A stretch of DNA of 64,000 nt from an uncultured Bacteroidales bacterium (GTDB lineage Bacteria > Bacteroidota > Bacteroidia > Bacteroidales > UBA11471): contig CANQQA010000002.1 in NCBI GenBank assembly GCA_947625885.1, forward strand, positions 1-64,000, written 5' to 3'. The position numbers were made by a program, and so were the translations under genes. Of the stretch, positions 1 to 9,020 are shown in pieces. Within the stretch, counting starts at the first letter, position 1, and every line of letters starts with the position of its first letter. The notes beneath the pieces were generated by a model that was not told where the DNA came from, did not search any database, and saw only the letters and a list, made by a program, of their open reading frames with translations.

Positions 1-85
1 CAGTCCGCCCGAACAAGAGCGGCATACACACGAAAAAACTCTTCTCGTTCCGATATGACAAAAGCCATCACAAGCATAAGAAGAA

Positions 86-198
86 GCCTAAGGCGGCTAT
101 AGCACACGGGACCCACCTCTACCCATACCGAACAGAGAAGTTAAACCGTATAACGCCGATGATACTGCGCAAGCGGGAAAGTAGGAAGCCGCCACCTC
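86..198 (+). rRNA. rrf: 5S ribosomal RNA
   Basis: Conserved 5S core 'ggacccacctctacccataccgaacagagaagttaaac...gatgatactgc...gggaaagtaggaagccgcc', closed by complementary ends ggcggct/agccgcc. Confidence 0.93.
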
Positions 199-203
199 AA
201 CGA

Positions 204-240
204 AAAAGCGTCAGGGACACTCCCCCGACGCTTTTCTCGT
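204..240 (+). terminator. Rho-independent terminator of the rRNA operon
   Basis: aaaagcgtc...gacgctttt stem followed by a T-rich stretch. Confidence 0.8.
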
Positions 241-391
241 TTTATACCTTCCCATTCGAGCATAAACCATGCCCCGTTCGCCATATAAACCTAAGCTGCC
301 AATTATTATTCTTCTCTATACGGCAGATTTAAGCCGAATAAACAGAAAGAAAATCTTTTGGTAATAAGTCGTTTAAGTGATTTGTCCCGAC

Positions 392-988
392 TTAATAGTA
401 ATAATACCGATACGATTGCGGGTATTGGTATTGTTTCTGTGTCTGTTTTTTCGGGGTAGAGTATTGATTCCGCGGTTGGGACTTCGTATTATAACTGTTG
501 TTGTGCGGATAAGTATAATTGTAGTACCCCTTGTTTTGTTGGGGTGCGGACGATTTTTTCTGCGATGATTTGGGCTTTTTTGTCGTGTTGTTTTGTTTAT
601 AGGGAGACTTTTGGGTGCGTTGCGATTGTACTTTGCCTTGCTGCTTCTGTTGCTGTTGCCATTGTTTCTGCTGTTGCTGCCACTGCTTTTGTTGCTGTTG
701 CCACTGTTGCTGTTGTTGCTGTCGTTGTTTGTCGTAGAAGCCTTTGAAATAGGCGGAAGGATTGTTCGGGTTGTATCGCCGTACTTGCACCGGACTTTTC
801 TGCCAACTCGACGGCGTCTTCGGCTGCACCGGCTTCGGCGTTTTCTCCAAAGAGGTCGTGGTCGATGTTACCACCGAAGTATTGGGCGATGCCTGCCAGC
901 GATATTGCGGACCCTCCGGCTTTTGCGCATACGAATGCCCCGCCACGCTTAGCGATAACAGACAGCCGAACAGAAACTCTTTTTTCAT
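392..988 (-). CDS. Secreted Q/Y-rich low-complexity protein with (K)QWQQQQ heptad-like repeats
   Basis: Signal peptide MKKEFLFGCLLSLSVAGHSYAQ; repeats WQQQQKQ; basic, Tyr-rich C-terminus ending YRYYYY. Confidence 0.75.
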   Translation of the reverse strand: MKKEFLFGCLLSLSVAGHSYAQKPEGPQYRWQASPNTSVVTSTTTSLEKTPKPVQPKTPSSWQKSPVQVRRYNPNNPSAYFKGFYDKQRQQQQQQWQQQQKQWQQQQKQWQQQQKQQGKVQSQRTQKSPYKQNNTTKKPKSSQKKSSAPQQNKGYYNYTYPHNNSYNTKSQPRNQYSTPKKQTQKQYQYPQSYRYYYY

Positions 989-1135
989 AAATTCCTATTT
1001 GGGGCTAAAATACAAAAAAAAATTAATATTCATCATCGTTAAAGCCGGAAAATCGGCAACAAAAAAGATAACATCGTTTTTACTCTTTGAAAATTCCTAT
1101 ATTTGCAGCCGAAAAAGAAAATGCACCGGAACGGA

Positions 1136-2017
1136 ATGAAATCGTATTTGTATCATATTGCCGCGTTGCTTACGGTCGGAGTGTGGGGAACGACTTTTGT
1201 TTCCACGAAAGTCTTGCTCAATCACGGACTTTCACCTGTCGATATTATGTTTTATCGTTTCTTGGCGGCGTACATTTGTTTGTGGACGGTTTCGTACAAA
1301 CGACTGTGGGCGGATAGCCTGACCGACGAATTGCTGTTGGTCGGTGCTGCCTTGGCGGGCGGTTCGGTCTATTTTCTGGCGGAGAACACGGCATTGACGC
1401 TTTCGTATGCTTCGAATGTATCGCTTATCGTATGCACGGCGCCGCTGCTTACGGCGATAGTCGTGCGCCTTTTTTACCGCAGTTATCGCCTTTCCACGCA
1501 GTTTGTCATCGGTTCGCTGGTGGCTTTGGCGGGCGTAGCCCTTGTCGTGTTCAACGGACATTTCGTGCTGCAGCTCAATCCGTTGGGCGATATGCTTTCC
1601 TTTGCCGCCGCTCTTTTGTGGGCGTTTTACAGTTTGATAATCAAACGCTTGAATGGGAAATATTCGACCGCATTCATCACACGGAAAGTCTTTTTTTACG
1701 GATTGATTTCGTTGCTGCCGATGTTTGCTGTGGAGCCGTTGCATTTTGACTCGGAAGTGCTGGTTTCGCCGGCGGTGCTTGGTAATCTTTTGTTTTTGGG
1801 CGTCGTCGCTTCGATGCTTTGTTATATGGTGTGGAATGTCGTGCTGAAACACTTGGGTACGGTGCGAGCCTCCAATTACATCTATTTCAATCCCGTAGTT
1901 ACGATATTGGCATCGGCGGCAGTGTTGAGCGAACCTTTGACGCCGATTTTCCTGATAGGGGCAGTCTTGGTGCTGGGCGGTGTGTATGTGGCCGACCGCC
2001 GTGTCATGCGGGAATGA
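1136..2017 (+). CDS. DMT-superfamily (EamA) transporter
   Basis: About 10 hydrophobic segments and EamA duplication; TATATTTG -7 box at 1098-1105 places the start at 1136 rather than 1103. Confidence 0.85.
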   Translation: MKSYLYHIAALLTVGVWGTTFVSTKVLLNHGLSPVDIMFYRFLAAYICLWTVSYKRLWADSLTDELLLVGAALAGGSVYFLAENTALTLSYASNVSLIVCTAPLLTAIVVRLFYRSYRLSTQFVIGSLVALAGVALVVFNGHFVLQLNPLGDMLSFAAALLWAFYSLIIKRLNGKYSTAFITRKVFFYGLISLLPMFAVEPLHFDSEVLVSPAVLGNLLFLGVVASMLCYMVWNVVLKHLGTVRASNYIYFNPVVTILASAAVLSEPLTPIFLIGAVLVLGGVYVADRRVMRE

Positions 2018-2034
2018 AAAGCCGTATGAGAAGA

Positions 2035-2074
2035 AATAAAAAACGCTTCGGTAATCATTACCGAAGCGTTTTTT
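2035..2074. terminator. Bidirectional terminator between convergent genes
   Basis: Near-perfect inverted repeat aaaaaacgcttcggtaat-c-attaccgaagcgtttttt. Confidence 0.88.
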
Positions 2075-2091
2075 TGTTAAGAATGGCGCGA

Positions 2092-3135
2092 TTATCTCGA
2101 CACGCGACCGGAAGCGTCGCCGCTCATGAGTTTTTCGACTTCTTCGACGGTTACGAGGTTGTAGTCGGCATAGATGGTGTGTTTCAGGCACGATGCCGCT
2201 ACGGCGAAGTCGAGCGCTTTCTGGTCGTCGCCCGTGTAGGTGAGCAGTCCGTAGATGAGTCCGCCCATGAACGAGTCGCCGCCGCCTACGCGGTCGACGA
2301 TGTGCGTGATGTCGTAACGGCGCGATTGGTAGAGCTTGCCGCCGGCATAGAGCACGCCGCCCCACGTGTTGTGGTTGGCATTGATGGAGCCGCGCAGGGT
2401 GATGATGACTTTCTTGGCTCTCGGGAATTTCTTCATCAGCTGCGTGCATACCGATTCGAATTCGGCGGCATTGACTTCGCCGTTGGTCTTGGCTACGTCG
2501 AAGCCTTCGGGTTTGATGCCGAATACTTTTTCGGCGTCTTCTTCATTGCCCAGTATCACGTCGCACCCTTCGACCAGCGCCGGCATGATTTCCGATGCCG
2601 TCTTGCCGTATTTCCACAGGTTTTTCCGGTAATTGAGGTCGCACGATACGGTAACGCCCAGCCGGTTGGCTGCCTTGATGGCTTCGAGGCAGGCGTCGGC
2701 TGCGCCCTGCGAGAGCGCCGGCGTGATGCCCGTCCAGTGGAACCAATCGACGCCTTTGAACACGGTGTCCCAGTCTATCATGCCCGGTTTGATTTCTGCG
2801 ATGGCGGAGTTGGCGCGGTCGTAAACCACTTTGCTGGCGCGTGCCACGGCTCCCGTTTCGAGGAAGTAGATGCCCAGACGGTCGCCGCCGTAGATGCAGT
2901 GGTCGGTCTTGACGCCGTATTTGTGCAAATCCATTTCGCACGCTTTGGCGATGTCGTTTTTAGGAAAACGGGTTACGAACTCGGCATCGACGCCGTAATT
3001 TGCCAAAGAGACTGCCACGTTGGCTTCACCGCCGCCGAAGGTTGCCGTGAACTCTTTTGCCTGACTGAACCGCAGATACCCGGGCGTGGCCAAGCGCAAC
3101 ATGATTTCTCCGAATGTTACTACTTTTTTGCTCAT
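2092..3135 (-). CDS. kdgK: 2-keto-3-deoxygluconate kinase (PfkB family)
   Basis: PfkB-type motifs (VTFGEIMLRL, GGGEANVAVSLA, VDRVGGGDSFMGGL) next to uxaC. Confidence 0.88.
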   Translation of the reverse strand: MSKKVVTFGEIMLRLATPGYLRFSQAKEFTATFGGGEANVAVSLANYGVDAEFVTRFPKNDIAKACEMDLHKYGVKTDHCIYGGDRLGIYFLETGAVARASKVVYDRANSAIAEIKPGMIDWDTVFKGVDWFHWTGITPALSQGAADACLEAIKAANRLGVTVSCDLNYRKNLWKYGKTASEIMPALVEGCDVILGNEEDAEKVFGIKPEGFDVAKTNGEVNAAEFESVCTQLMKKFPRAKKVIITLRGSINANHNTWGGVLYAGGKLYQSRRYDITHIVDRVGGGDSFMGGLIYGLLTYTGDDQKALDFAVAASCLKHTIYADYNLVTVEEVEKLMSGDASGRVSR

Positions 3136-3154
3136 GATGATAATGTGTTAGGTA

Positions 3155-4561
3155 TTAAAATTGAAAGAAATTCTTTGCATTGTTGTAGCTGATGTCTTCG
3201 ATCATCTGACGCACGCGGTCGATTTCGGAATACGGTATTTCGCCGTTTTCGACGTCGCGACCCACCAAGTTGCAGAGCGTGCGGCGGAAATATTCGTGGC
3301 GCGGGTAGGAGAGGAAGCTGCGCGAGTCGGTGAGCATACCGACGAAGCGGCTCAACAGACCGAGCACCGAAAGAGCGTTCATCTGTTTCTCCATGCCGTC
3401 TTTCTGGTCGAGGAACCACCAGCCCGAACCGAACTGTATCTTGCCGGCAACCGTACCGTCTTGGAAGTTGCCCAACATGGTGGCGATTACTTCGTTGGCG
3501 CAGGGATTGAGGTTGTAGAGAATCGTTTTCGTCAGTTTGCCGTTGCTGTTCAAGCGGTCGAGGTATTTCGCCATGGCTTTGGCGGTGGTAAATTCGCCGA
3601 TGGAGTCGAAACCGGTGTCGGGACCGAGCAGTTTGAACATCTTGGAGTTGTTGTTGCGGATAGCGCCGTAGTGGAATTGCTGCGTCCAGCCCGTTTCCCA
3701 ATCCATTTCACCGAAGATAATCAGCATTGCCGATTTGAATTTCAATATTTCTTCCTGCGTCAGCTGCTTGCCGCCATATACTTTATTAAATATAGCTTTG
3801 ATTTCGGCATCGGTGTAGTCTTCGGCATAAAATTCTTCGATACCGTGGTCGGAGAGTTTGCAGCCTTGTTCGGCGAAAAATTCGTGGCGTTTGCGCAGGG
3901 CGGCAATCATGTCGTCGAATGTCGAAATGGCGATGCCGCTCACGGCAGCCAGTTTCTCGATGTAAGCGCGGTATTCGGAGGGCACTTCCACAGCCATGGC
4001 TTTATCGGGACGCCATGTCGGGAGCATTTTTATCTCGAATCCGCTTTCACGGGTTTTGATGTGGTATTCGAGGGTATCGACGGGGTCGTCGGTCGTACAT
4101 ACCGTTTCCACGTGGTAACGACGCATCATGCCGCGTGCCGAGTATTCCGGACGGGCGAGCTTCTCGTTACATTCGTCGTAGATTTCGCGGGCGGTTTTCG
4201 GGTTCAGTATCTTGTCGATGCCGAAAGCCGTTTTCAGTTCGAGGTGTGTCCAGTGGTACAGCGGGTTGCGCATGGTGTAGGGCACGGTCTCCGCCCATTT
4301 CTCGAATTTTTCCCAGTCGGTCGTGTCTTTGCCCGTGCAATAGCGTTCATCGACACCGTTGGTACGCATGGCGCGCCATTTGTAGTGGTCGCCGCCGAGC
4401 CATATTTCGGTCAGCGATTTGAATTTGTGGTCGTCAGCCACCATTTGGGGAATCAGGTGGCAGTGGTAGTCGATAATCGGCATTTTAGCCGCGTGGTTGT
4501 GATAGAGTTCTTGCGCCGTTTCGGTTTGCAGCAAGAAATTTTCGTCCATAAATTTTTTCAT
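3155..4561 (-). CDS. uxaC: Glucuronate (uronate) isomerase
   Basis: UxaC family signature: MDENFLLQTETAQELYHNHAAKMPIIDYHCHL; SFLSYPRHEYFRRTLCNLVG. Confidence 0.95.
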   Translation of the reverse strand: MKKFMDENFLLQTETAQELYHNHAAKMPIIDYHCHLIPQMVADDHKFKSLTEIWLGGDHYKWRAMRTNGVDERYCTGKDTTDWEKFEKWAETVPYTMRNPLYHWTHLELKTAFGIDKILNPKTAREIYDECNEKLARPEYSARGMMRRYHVETVCTTDDPVDTLEYHIKTRESGFEIKMLPTWRPDKAMAVEVPSEYRAYIEKLAAVSGIAISTFDDMIAALRKRHEFFAEQGCKLSDHGIEEFYAEDYTDAEIKAIFNKVYGGKQLTQEEILKFKSAMLIIFGEMDWETGWTQQFHYGAIRNNNSKMFKLLGPDTGFDSIGEFTTAKAMAKYLDRLNSNGKLTKTILYNLNPCANEVIATMLGNFQDGTVAGKIQFGSGWWFLDQKDGMEKQMNALSVLGLLSRFVGMLTDSRSFLSYPRHEYFRRTLCNLVGRDVENGEIPYSEIDRVRQMIEDISYNNAKNFFQF

Positions 4562-4771
4562 AACGAAGCGATTTTTTGATAATATTATTGATGTATTTTT
4601 TCGTGAGAAAATAGTTACTGTTTGTTTTTCATGTATCTACCGAATCTTGTTTTTTAGTTGAACGACCTGATATGCAGTCTGTGCGTTTCGGCGGCGGTAT
4701 TTCCCATTCGGGAAAATCGGAGAATGCCGATGAAATAAAGACCGTGTTCGGGCACGAAATTACGATTTTTT

Positions 4772-4802
4772 TTTGAAGTACAAAATAAAAATTATATATT
4801 TG
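4772..4802 (+). promoter_or_regulatory. Bacteroidota-type promoter for the LacI-type regulator
   Basis: TTTG (4772-4775), 19 nt spacer, TATATTTG (4795-4802). Confidence 0.7.
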
Positions 4803-4812
4803 CAAATAGAAA

Positions 4813-4828
4813 CGGAAACTTTTTTCCG
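4813..4828. promoter_or_regulatory. Candidate operator (inverted repeat) just downstream of the predicted start site
   Basis: Perfect dyad CGGAAA-N4-TTTCCG between the -7 box and the LacI-type start codon. Confidence 0.5.
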
Positions 4829-4851
4829 GTAGATGAAACCTCGAACAGAAC

Positions 4852-5925
4852 ATGGAAAACCGCTTGGATAAAATCCGTATTAAAGACATTGCCCGCATGG
4901 CGGGCGTATCGGCAGGCACTGTCGATAGGGTTTTACATAATCGGGGAGAGGTATCTGCCGAGACGCGGGCGAAAATCGAAACCGTGTTAAATCGGCTCGA
5001 TTATCGTCCCAATCCGTATGCTTCGGCGCTGGCGTCGAAGCGGCGTTATACTTTTGCCGCTCTGCTGCCGAAAGCCGGCGGGTACGACTATTGGATAGAG
5101 GTGCTGCGCGGTGTAAATTTGGCTGCGGCAGAGTTTGCCAACCTGAATATTTCGGTGGAGCAGGTGCTTTTCGACCAGTACGACAGCCGTGCTTTTGAAG
5201 ATGCCGTGGCGCAGCTGCTTACGCTCAAAGTCGATGGCGTGCTCCTGTCGCCGGTCTTCACCGACGCCTCCATAGCTTTGGCGGCGCAGCTCGATAAGGA
5301 AAAAATCCCGTATGTGTTCATCGACTCCGATATTGCCGAAGCCAATGCCCTCTCTTATTTCGGTATGGATTCGTTGCAGAGCGGTTTTCTGGCTGCCAAA
5401 CTTTTGCTGGCGGACATAGAGCCGGGCAGCGATATCGCGATTTTCAAAATAAACCGGCTCGGCAATCTCGGCTCCAACCAGTCCGATTTGCGCTATCAAG
5501 GCTTCATCAAATATGTGCGCCGATATTTCCCGCAAATCGGTTTGCAGGTCATCAAGCTGCACCCGTCGGACGACCGCCTCAACCTGCAATACATACGCGA
5601 TTTTTTCATACAATATCCCGATATAAAAGAAGGCGTTACGTTCAATTCGCGCGTGTGGCGCATCGCCCGCTATCTCGACGAGACGCAGCACACCCCGTTC
5701 CGCCTCTTAGGCTACGAACTGCTCTCGCCGAACGTCAAGGCGCTGAAAGACGGCAAGATAAAATACCTTCTTTCGCAACGTCCGGAATTGCAGGGATACA
5801 GGGGCATGAAAGCCCTTTGCGAATACAAGATATTCCGCAAACAGGCACCCCGCCGCAACTTTATGCCCATCGACATTCTCACGGCGGAGAATATCGACTA
5901 TTACATTGATTTTCAATTATTCTAA
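4852..5925 (+). CDS. LacI-family transcriptional regulator with periplasmic-binding-like effector domain
   Basis: N-terminal HTH IRIKDIARMAGVSAGTVDRVLHNRGEVSAETRAKI; divergent from uxaC, upstream of uxaBA. Confidence 0.92.
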   Translation: MENRLDKIRIKDIARMAGVSAGTVDRVLHNRGEVSAETRAKIETVLNRLDYRPNPYASALASKRRYTFAALLPKAGGYDYWIEVLRGVNLAAAEFANLNISVEQVLFDQYDSRAFEDAVAQLLTLKVDGVLLSPVFTDASIALAAQLDKEKIPYVFIDSDIAEANALSYFGMDSLQSGFLAAKLLLADIEPGSDIAIFKINRLGNLGSNQSDLRYQGFIKYVRRYFPQIGLQVIKLHPSDDRLNLQYIRDFFIQYPDIKEGVTFNSRVWRIARYLDETQHTPFRLLGYELLSPNVKALKDGKIKYLLSQRPELQGYRGMKALCEYKIFRKQAPRRNFMPIDILTAENIDYYIDFQLF

Positions 5926-5949
5926 TATTAACACTAACGTACAAATCCT

Positions 5950-7389
5950 ATGAAACAACTTAACAGAACTACCGCTCAGGCAAACAAATACCCCGAACGG
6001 ATTATCCAATTCGGCGAAGGAAACTTCTTGCGCGCGTTTGTAGATTGGATTATCTACAATATGAATGAAAAAGCCGATTTCAACAGCAGTGTGGTTGTCG
6101 TACAACCCATTGACAAAGGTATGGTAGATATGTTGAATGCTCAGGATTGCCTCTATCACGTCAATCTGCAAGGTCTGGACAAAGGAAAAGTCGTAAACAG
6201 CCTTACCCGCATCGACGTCATCAGCCGCGCCTTGAATCCCTATTCGCAGAACGACGAATTTATGAAACTTGCCGACCAGCCCGAAATACGTTTCGTCATT
6301 TCCAATACGACCGAAGCCGGCATCGCTTTCGACCCCGCTTGCAAGCTCGACGACGCTCCCGCTTCATCTTATCCGGGCAAACTCACGCAGCTGCTCTATC
6401 GCCGTTACAAAACCTTCAAAGGCGACAAGACGAAAGGTCTTATCATTTTCCCCTGCGAGTTGATTTTCCTCAACGGACACAAACTCAAAGAAACGATTTA
6501 CCAATATATCGAATTGTGGAAACTCGGCGAAGATTTCAAAAAATGGTTCGAGGAGGCTTGCGGCGTTTACGCTACGTTGGTCGATCGCATCGTTCCGGGA
6601 TTCCCCCGCAAAGACATCGCGGCTATCAAGGAAAAATTGCAGTACGACGACAATCTGGTGGTGCAAGCCGAAATTTTCCACCTCTGGGTCATCGAGGCTC
6701 CGCAATCGGTCGCTAAGGAATTTCCTGCCGACAAAGCGGGCTTGAATGTTCTTTTCGTTCCCTCCGAAGCTCCGTACCACGAAAGAAAGGTTACTTTGCT
6801 CAACGGTCCGCACACCGTACTCTCGCCCGTAGCCTATCTCTCCGGCGTGAATATCGTACGCGATGCCTGCCAGCACCCCGTCATCGGCAAATATATCCAT
6901 AAAGTCATGTTCGACGAATTGATGGAAACCCTCAACCTCCCGAAAGACGAATTGAAGAAATTTGCCGAAGATGTGCTCGAACGTTTCAACAACCCGTTCG
7001 TCGATCATCAGGTAACTTCGATTATGCTCAACTCGTTCCCGAAATACCAGACCCGCGACCTGCCCGGTCTGAAAGTATATCTCCAACGCAAAGGCACGCT
7101 GCCGAAAGGCCTCGTGCTGGGCTTGGCTGCCATTATCACCTATTACAAGGGCGGCGTGCGTGCCGACGGTGCCGAAATCGTGCCCAACGATGCTCCCGAA
7201 ATCATGGCGCTGCTCAAAGACCTTTGGGCAAAAGGTTGCACGAAGTGCGTCGCCGAAGGTGTATTGGCTGCCGAATCTATTTGGGGCGAGAACCTCAACA
7301 ACATACCCGGCTTGACCGACGCTGTAAAAGGTTACCTCGACTCGATACAGGAAAAAGGTATGCTCGAAACGGTTAAATCCATTCTCTGA
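5950..7389 (+). CDS. uxaB: Tagaturonate reductase
   Basis: Mannitol dehydrogenase-like family (IIQFGEGNFLRAFVDWIIYNMNE); followed by uxaA. Confidence 0.93.
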   Translation: MKQLNRTTAQANKYPERIIQFGEGNFLRAFVDWIIYNMNEKADFNSSVVVVQPIDKGMVDMLNAQDCLYHVNLQGLDKGKVVNSLTRIDVISRALNPYSQNDEFMKLADQPEIRFVISNTTEAGIAFDPACKLDDAPASSYPGKLTQLLYRRYKTFKGDKTKGLIIFPCELIFLNGHKLKETIYQYIELWKLGEDFKKWFEEACGVYATLVDRIVPGFPRKDIAAIKEKLQYDDNLVVQAEIFHLWVIEAPQSVAKEFPADKAGLNVLFVPSEAPYHERKVTLLNGPHTVLSPVAYLSGVNIVRDACQHPVIGKYIHKVMFDELMETLNLPKDELKKFAEDVLERFNNPFVDHQVTSIMLNSFPKYQTRDLPGLKVYLQRKGTLPKGLVLGLAAIITYYKGGVRADGAEIVPNDAPEIMALLKDLWAKGCTKCVAEGVLAAESIWGENLNNIPGLTDAVKGYLDSIQEKGMLETVKSIL

Positions 7390-7391
7390 AT

Positions 7392-8882
7392 ATGAGTACG
7401 AATTATATCAAAATCAATCCCGCCGACAACGTTGCCGTAGCCATCGACCCTTTGAAAAAGGGCGACCGGCTTACGGTGGACGGCGTCGAGATAGTGGTGG
7501 CCGAAGATATTCCTGCCGGTCATAAAGTCGCTTTGCGCGATTTCGCTGCCGACGAGCATATCGTCAAATACGGCTATCCTATCGGTCATGCCCGTGCGGC
7601 TATCGCCAAAGGGGCGTGGGTGAACGAGAAAAATATTAAGACCAACCTCGAAGGTCTGCTCGAATACACCTACACGCCGAAACTGGTAAGCGTCGAACAG
7701 CCCGACAGAAAACTGACTTTCAAAGGCTATCGCCGCAAAAGCGGCGAAGTGGGCGTGCGCAACGAAATATGGATTATCCCGACGGTCGGCTGCGTAAACG
7801 GCGTCGTCAATCAACTGGCGGAGGCGCTGCGCCGCGAAACCGCCGGAAAAGGCGTCGATGCCATTGTTTCGTTCCCGCACAACTACGGCTGTTCACAGCT
7901 CGGCAACGACCACGAAAACACCCGCAAAGTGTTGCGCGACATGGTGAAACACCCCAACGCCGGCGGCGTGCTGGTCGTATCGCTCGGTTGCGAAAACAAC
8001 CAGCTGGACGCTTTCCGCGAACTGCTCGGCGAGGTCGATGAACAACGGGTGAAATTCATGATTTGCCAGAAAGTGGAGGACGAGTTTGAAACCGGTATGT
8101 CCCTGCTGCGCGAAATATACGCTGTCGCCTCGAAAGATGTGCGCACCGATATTCCGCTGAGCGAGTTGCGGGTCGGTCTCAAATGCGGCGGCTCCGACGG
8201 ATTCTCCGGCATCACTGCCAATCCGCTGCTGGGTGTCTTTTCCGACTTCCTCGTTTCGCAGGGCGGTACCACCGTACTCACCGAAGTACCCGAAATGTTC
8301 GGCGCCGAAACGATACTGATGAACCGCTGCGGTACGCCCGAACTTTTCGACAAGACCGTGCACCTCATCAACGACTTCAAAGCCTATTTCATGGCGAACA
8401 ACCAACCGGTATATGAAAATCCCTCGCCCGGCAACAAAGCCGGCGGTATATCCACGCTCGAAGAAAAATCGTTGGGTTGCACGCAGAAATGCGGCAAGTC
8501 GATTGTGCGCGACGTGCTGATGTACGGCGAGCGCATCAAAACCAAAGGGCTCAACCTGCTTAGCGCTCCGGGTAACGACTTGGTGGCTGCTACGGCTTTG
8601 GCTTCGAGCGGCTGTCAAATGGTGCTTTTTACCACCGGTCGCGGTACGCCGTTCGGAACATACGTGCCCACGATGAAAATTTCCACCAACAGCAATTTGG
8701 CAAAACTCAAACCCGGTTGGATAGATTTCAATGCCGGAACGTTGGTCGAAAACGAACCGATGGAAAAAGTGGTGGAACGATTCATTCAATTCGTCATCGA
8801 AGTGGCGAGCGGCAAGTGCGTCAATAACGAACGCAAAGGCTATCGCGAAATCGCTATCTTCAAGACGGGCGTAACCCTTTAA
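7392..8882 (+). CDS. uxaA: Altronate dehydratase
   Basis: SAF-type N-terminus plus UxaA core (NYGCSQLGNDHENTRKVL, KCGGSDGFSGITANPLLG). Confidence 0.94.
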   Translation: MSTNYIKINPADNVAVAIDPLKKGDRLTVDGVEIVVAEDIPAGHKVALRDFAADEHIVKYGYPIGHARAAIAKGAWVNEKNIKTNLEGLLEYTYTPKLVSVEQPDRKLTFKGYRRKSGEVGVRNEIWIIPTVGCVNGVVNQLAEALRRETAGKGVDAIVSFPHNYGCSQLGNDHENTRKVLRDMVKHPNAGGVLVVSLGCENNQLDAFRELLGEVDEQRVKFMICQKVEDEFETGMSLLREIYAVASKDVRTDIPLSELRVGLKCGGSDGFSGITANPLLGVFSDFLVSQGGTTVLTEVPEMFGAETILMNRCGTPELFDKTVHLINDFKAYFMANNQPVYENPSPGNKAGGISTLEEKSLGCTQKCGKSIVRDVLMYGERIKTKGLNLLSAPGNDLVAATALASSGCQMVLFTTGRGTPFGTYVPTMKISTNSNLAKLKPGWIDFNAGTLVENEPMEKVVERFIQFVIEVASGKCVNNERKGYREIAIFKTGVTL

Positions 8883-8917
8883 TTGCTTGCTCCGGAAACG
8901 GAGTTGTCATAGAATCA

Positions 8918-8950
8918 AGGGAGGAGGCAATTGCCTCCTCCCTCGATTTT
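8918..8950 (+). terminator. Terminator of the uxaBA operon
   Basis: Perfect 26-nt palindrome agggaggaggcaa/ttgcctcctccct then a T-run. Confidence 0.85.
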
Positions 8951-9020
8951 TTACCTGAAAAAACGTGCCGGCAGCGTCGTCAGGATATTGTTATTTTCAT
9001 TACTTTTGACAGTCGATACG

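Noticed and set aside
640-735. Possible CRISPR-like or regulatory tandem repeat
   Set aside because: The ttgctg/ttgttg repeats are explained by poly-Gln codons; no conserved repeat-spacer structure.
593-952. Leu-rich plus-strand ORF resembling a membrane protein
   Set aside because: Direct consequence of CAG/CAA repeats of the minus-strand Q-rich gene read as CTG/TTG; the minus-strand ORF has a proper signal peptide.
8931-9020. N-terminal extension of the sulfatase ORF (MPPPSIFYLKKRAG...)
   Set aside because: It runs through the uxaA terminator palindrome and upstream of the TACTTTTG -7 box at 9001-9008; real start is 9021 or 9027.
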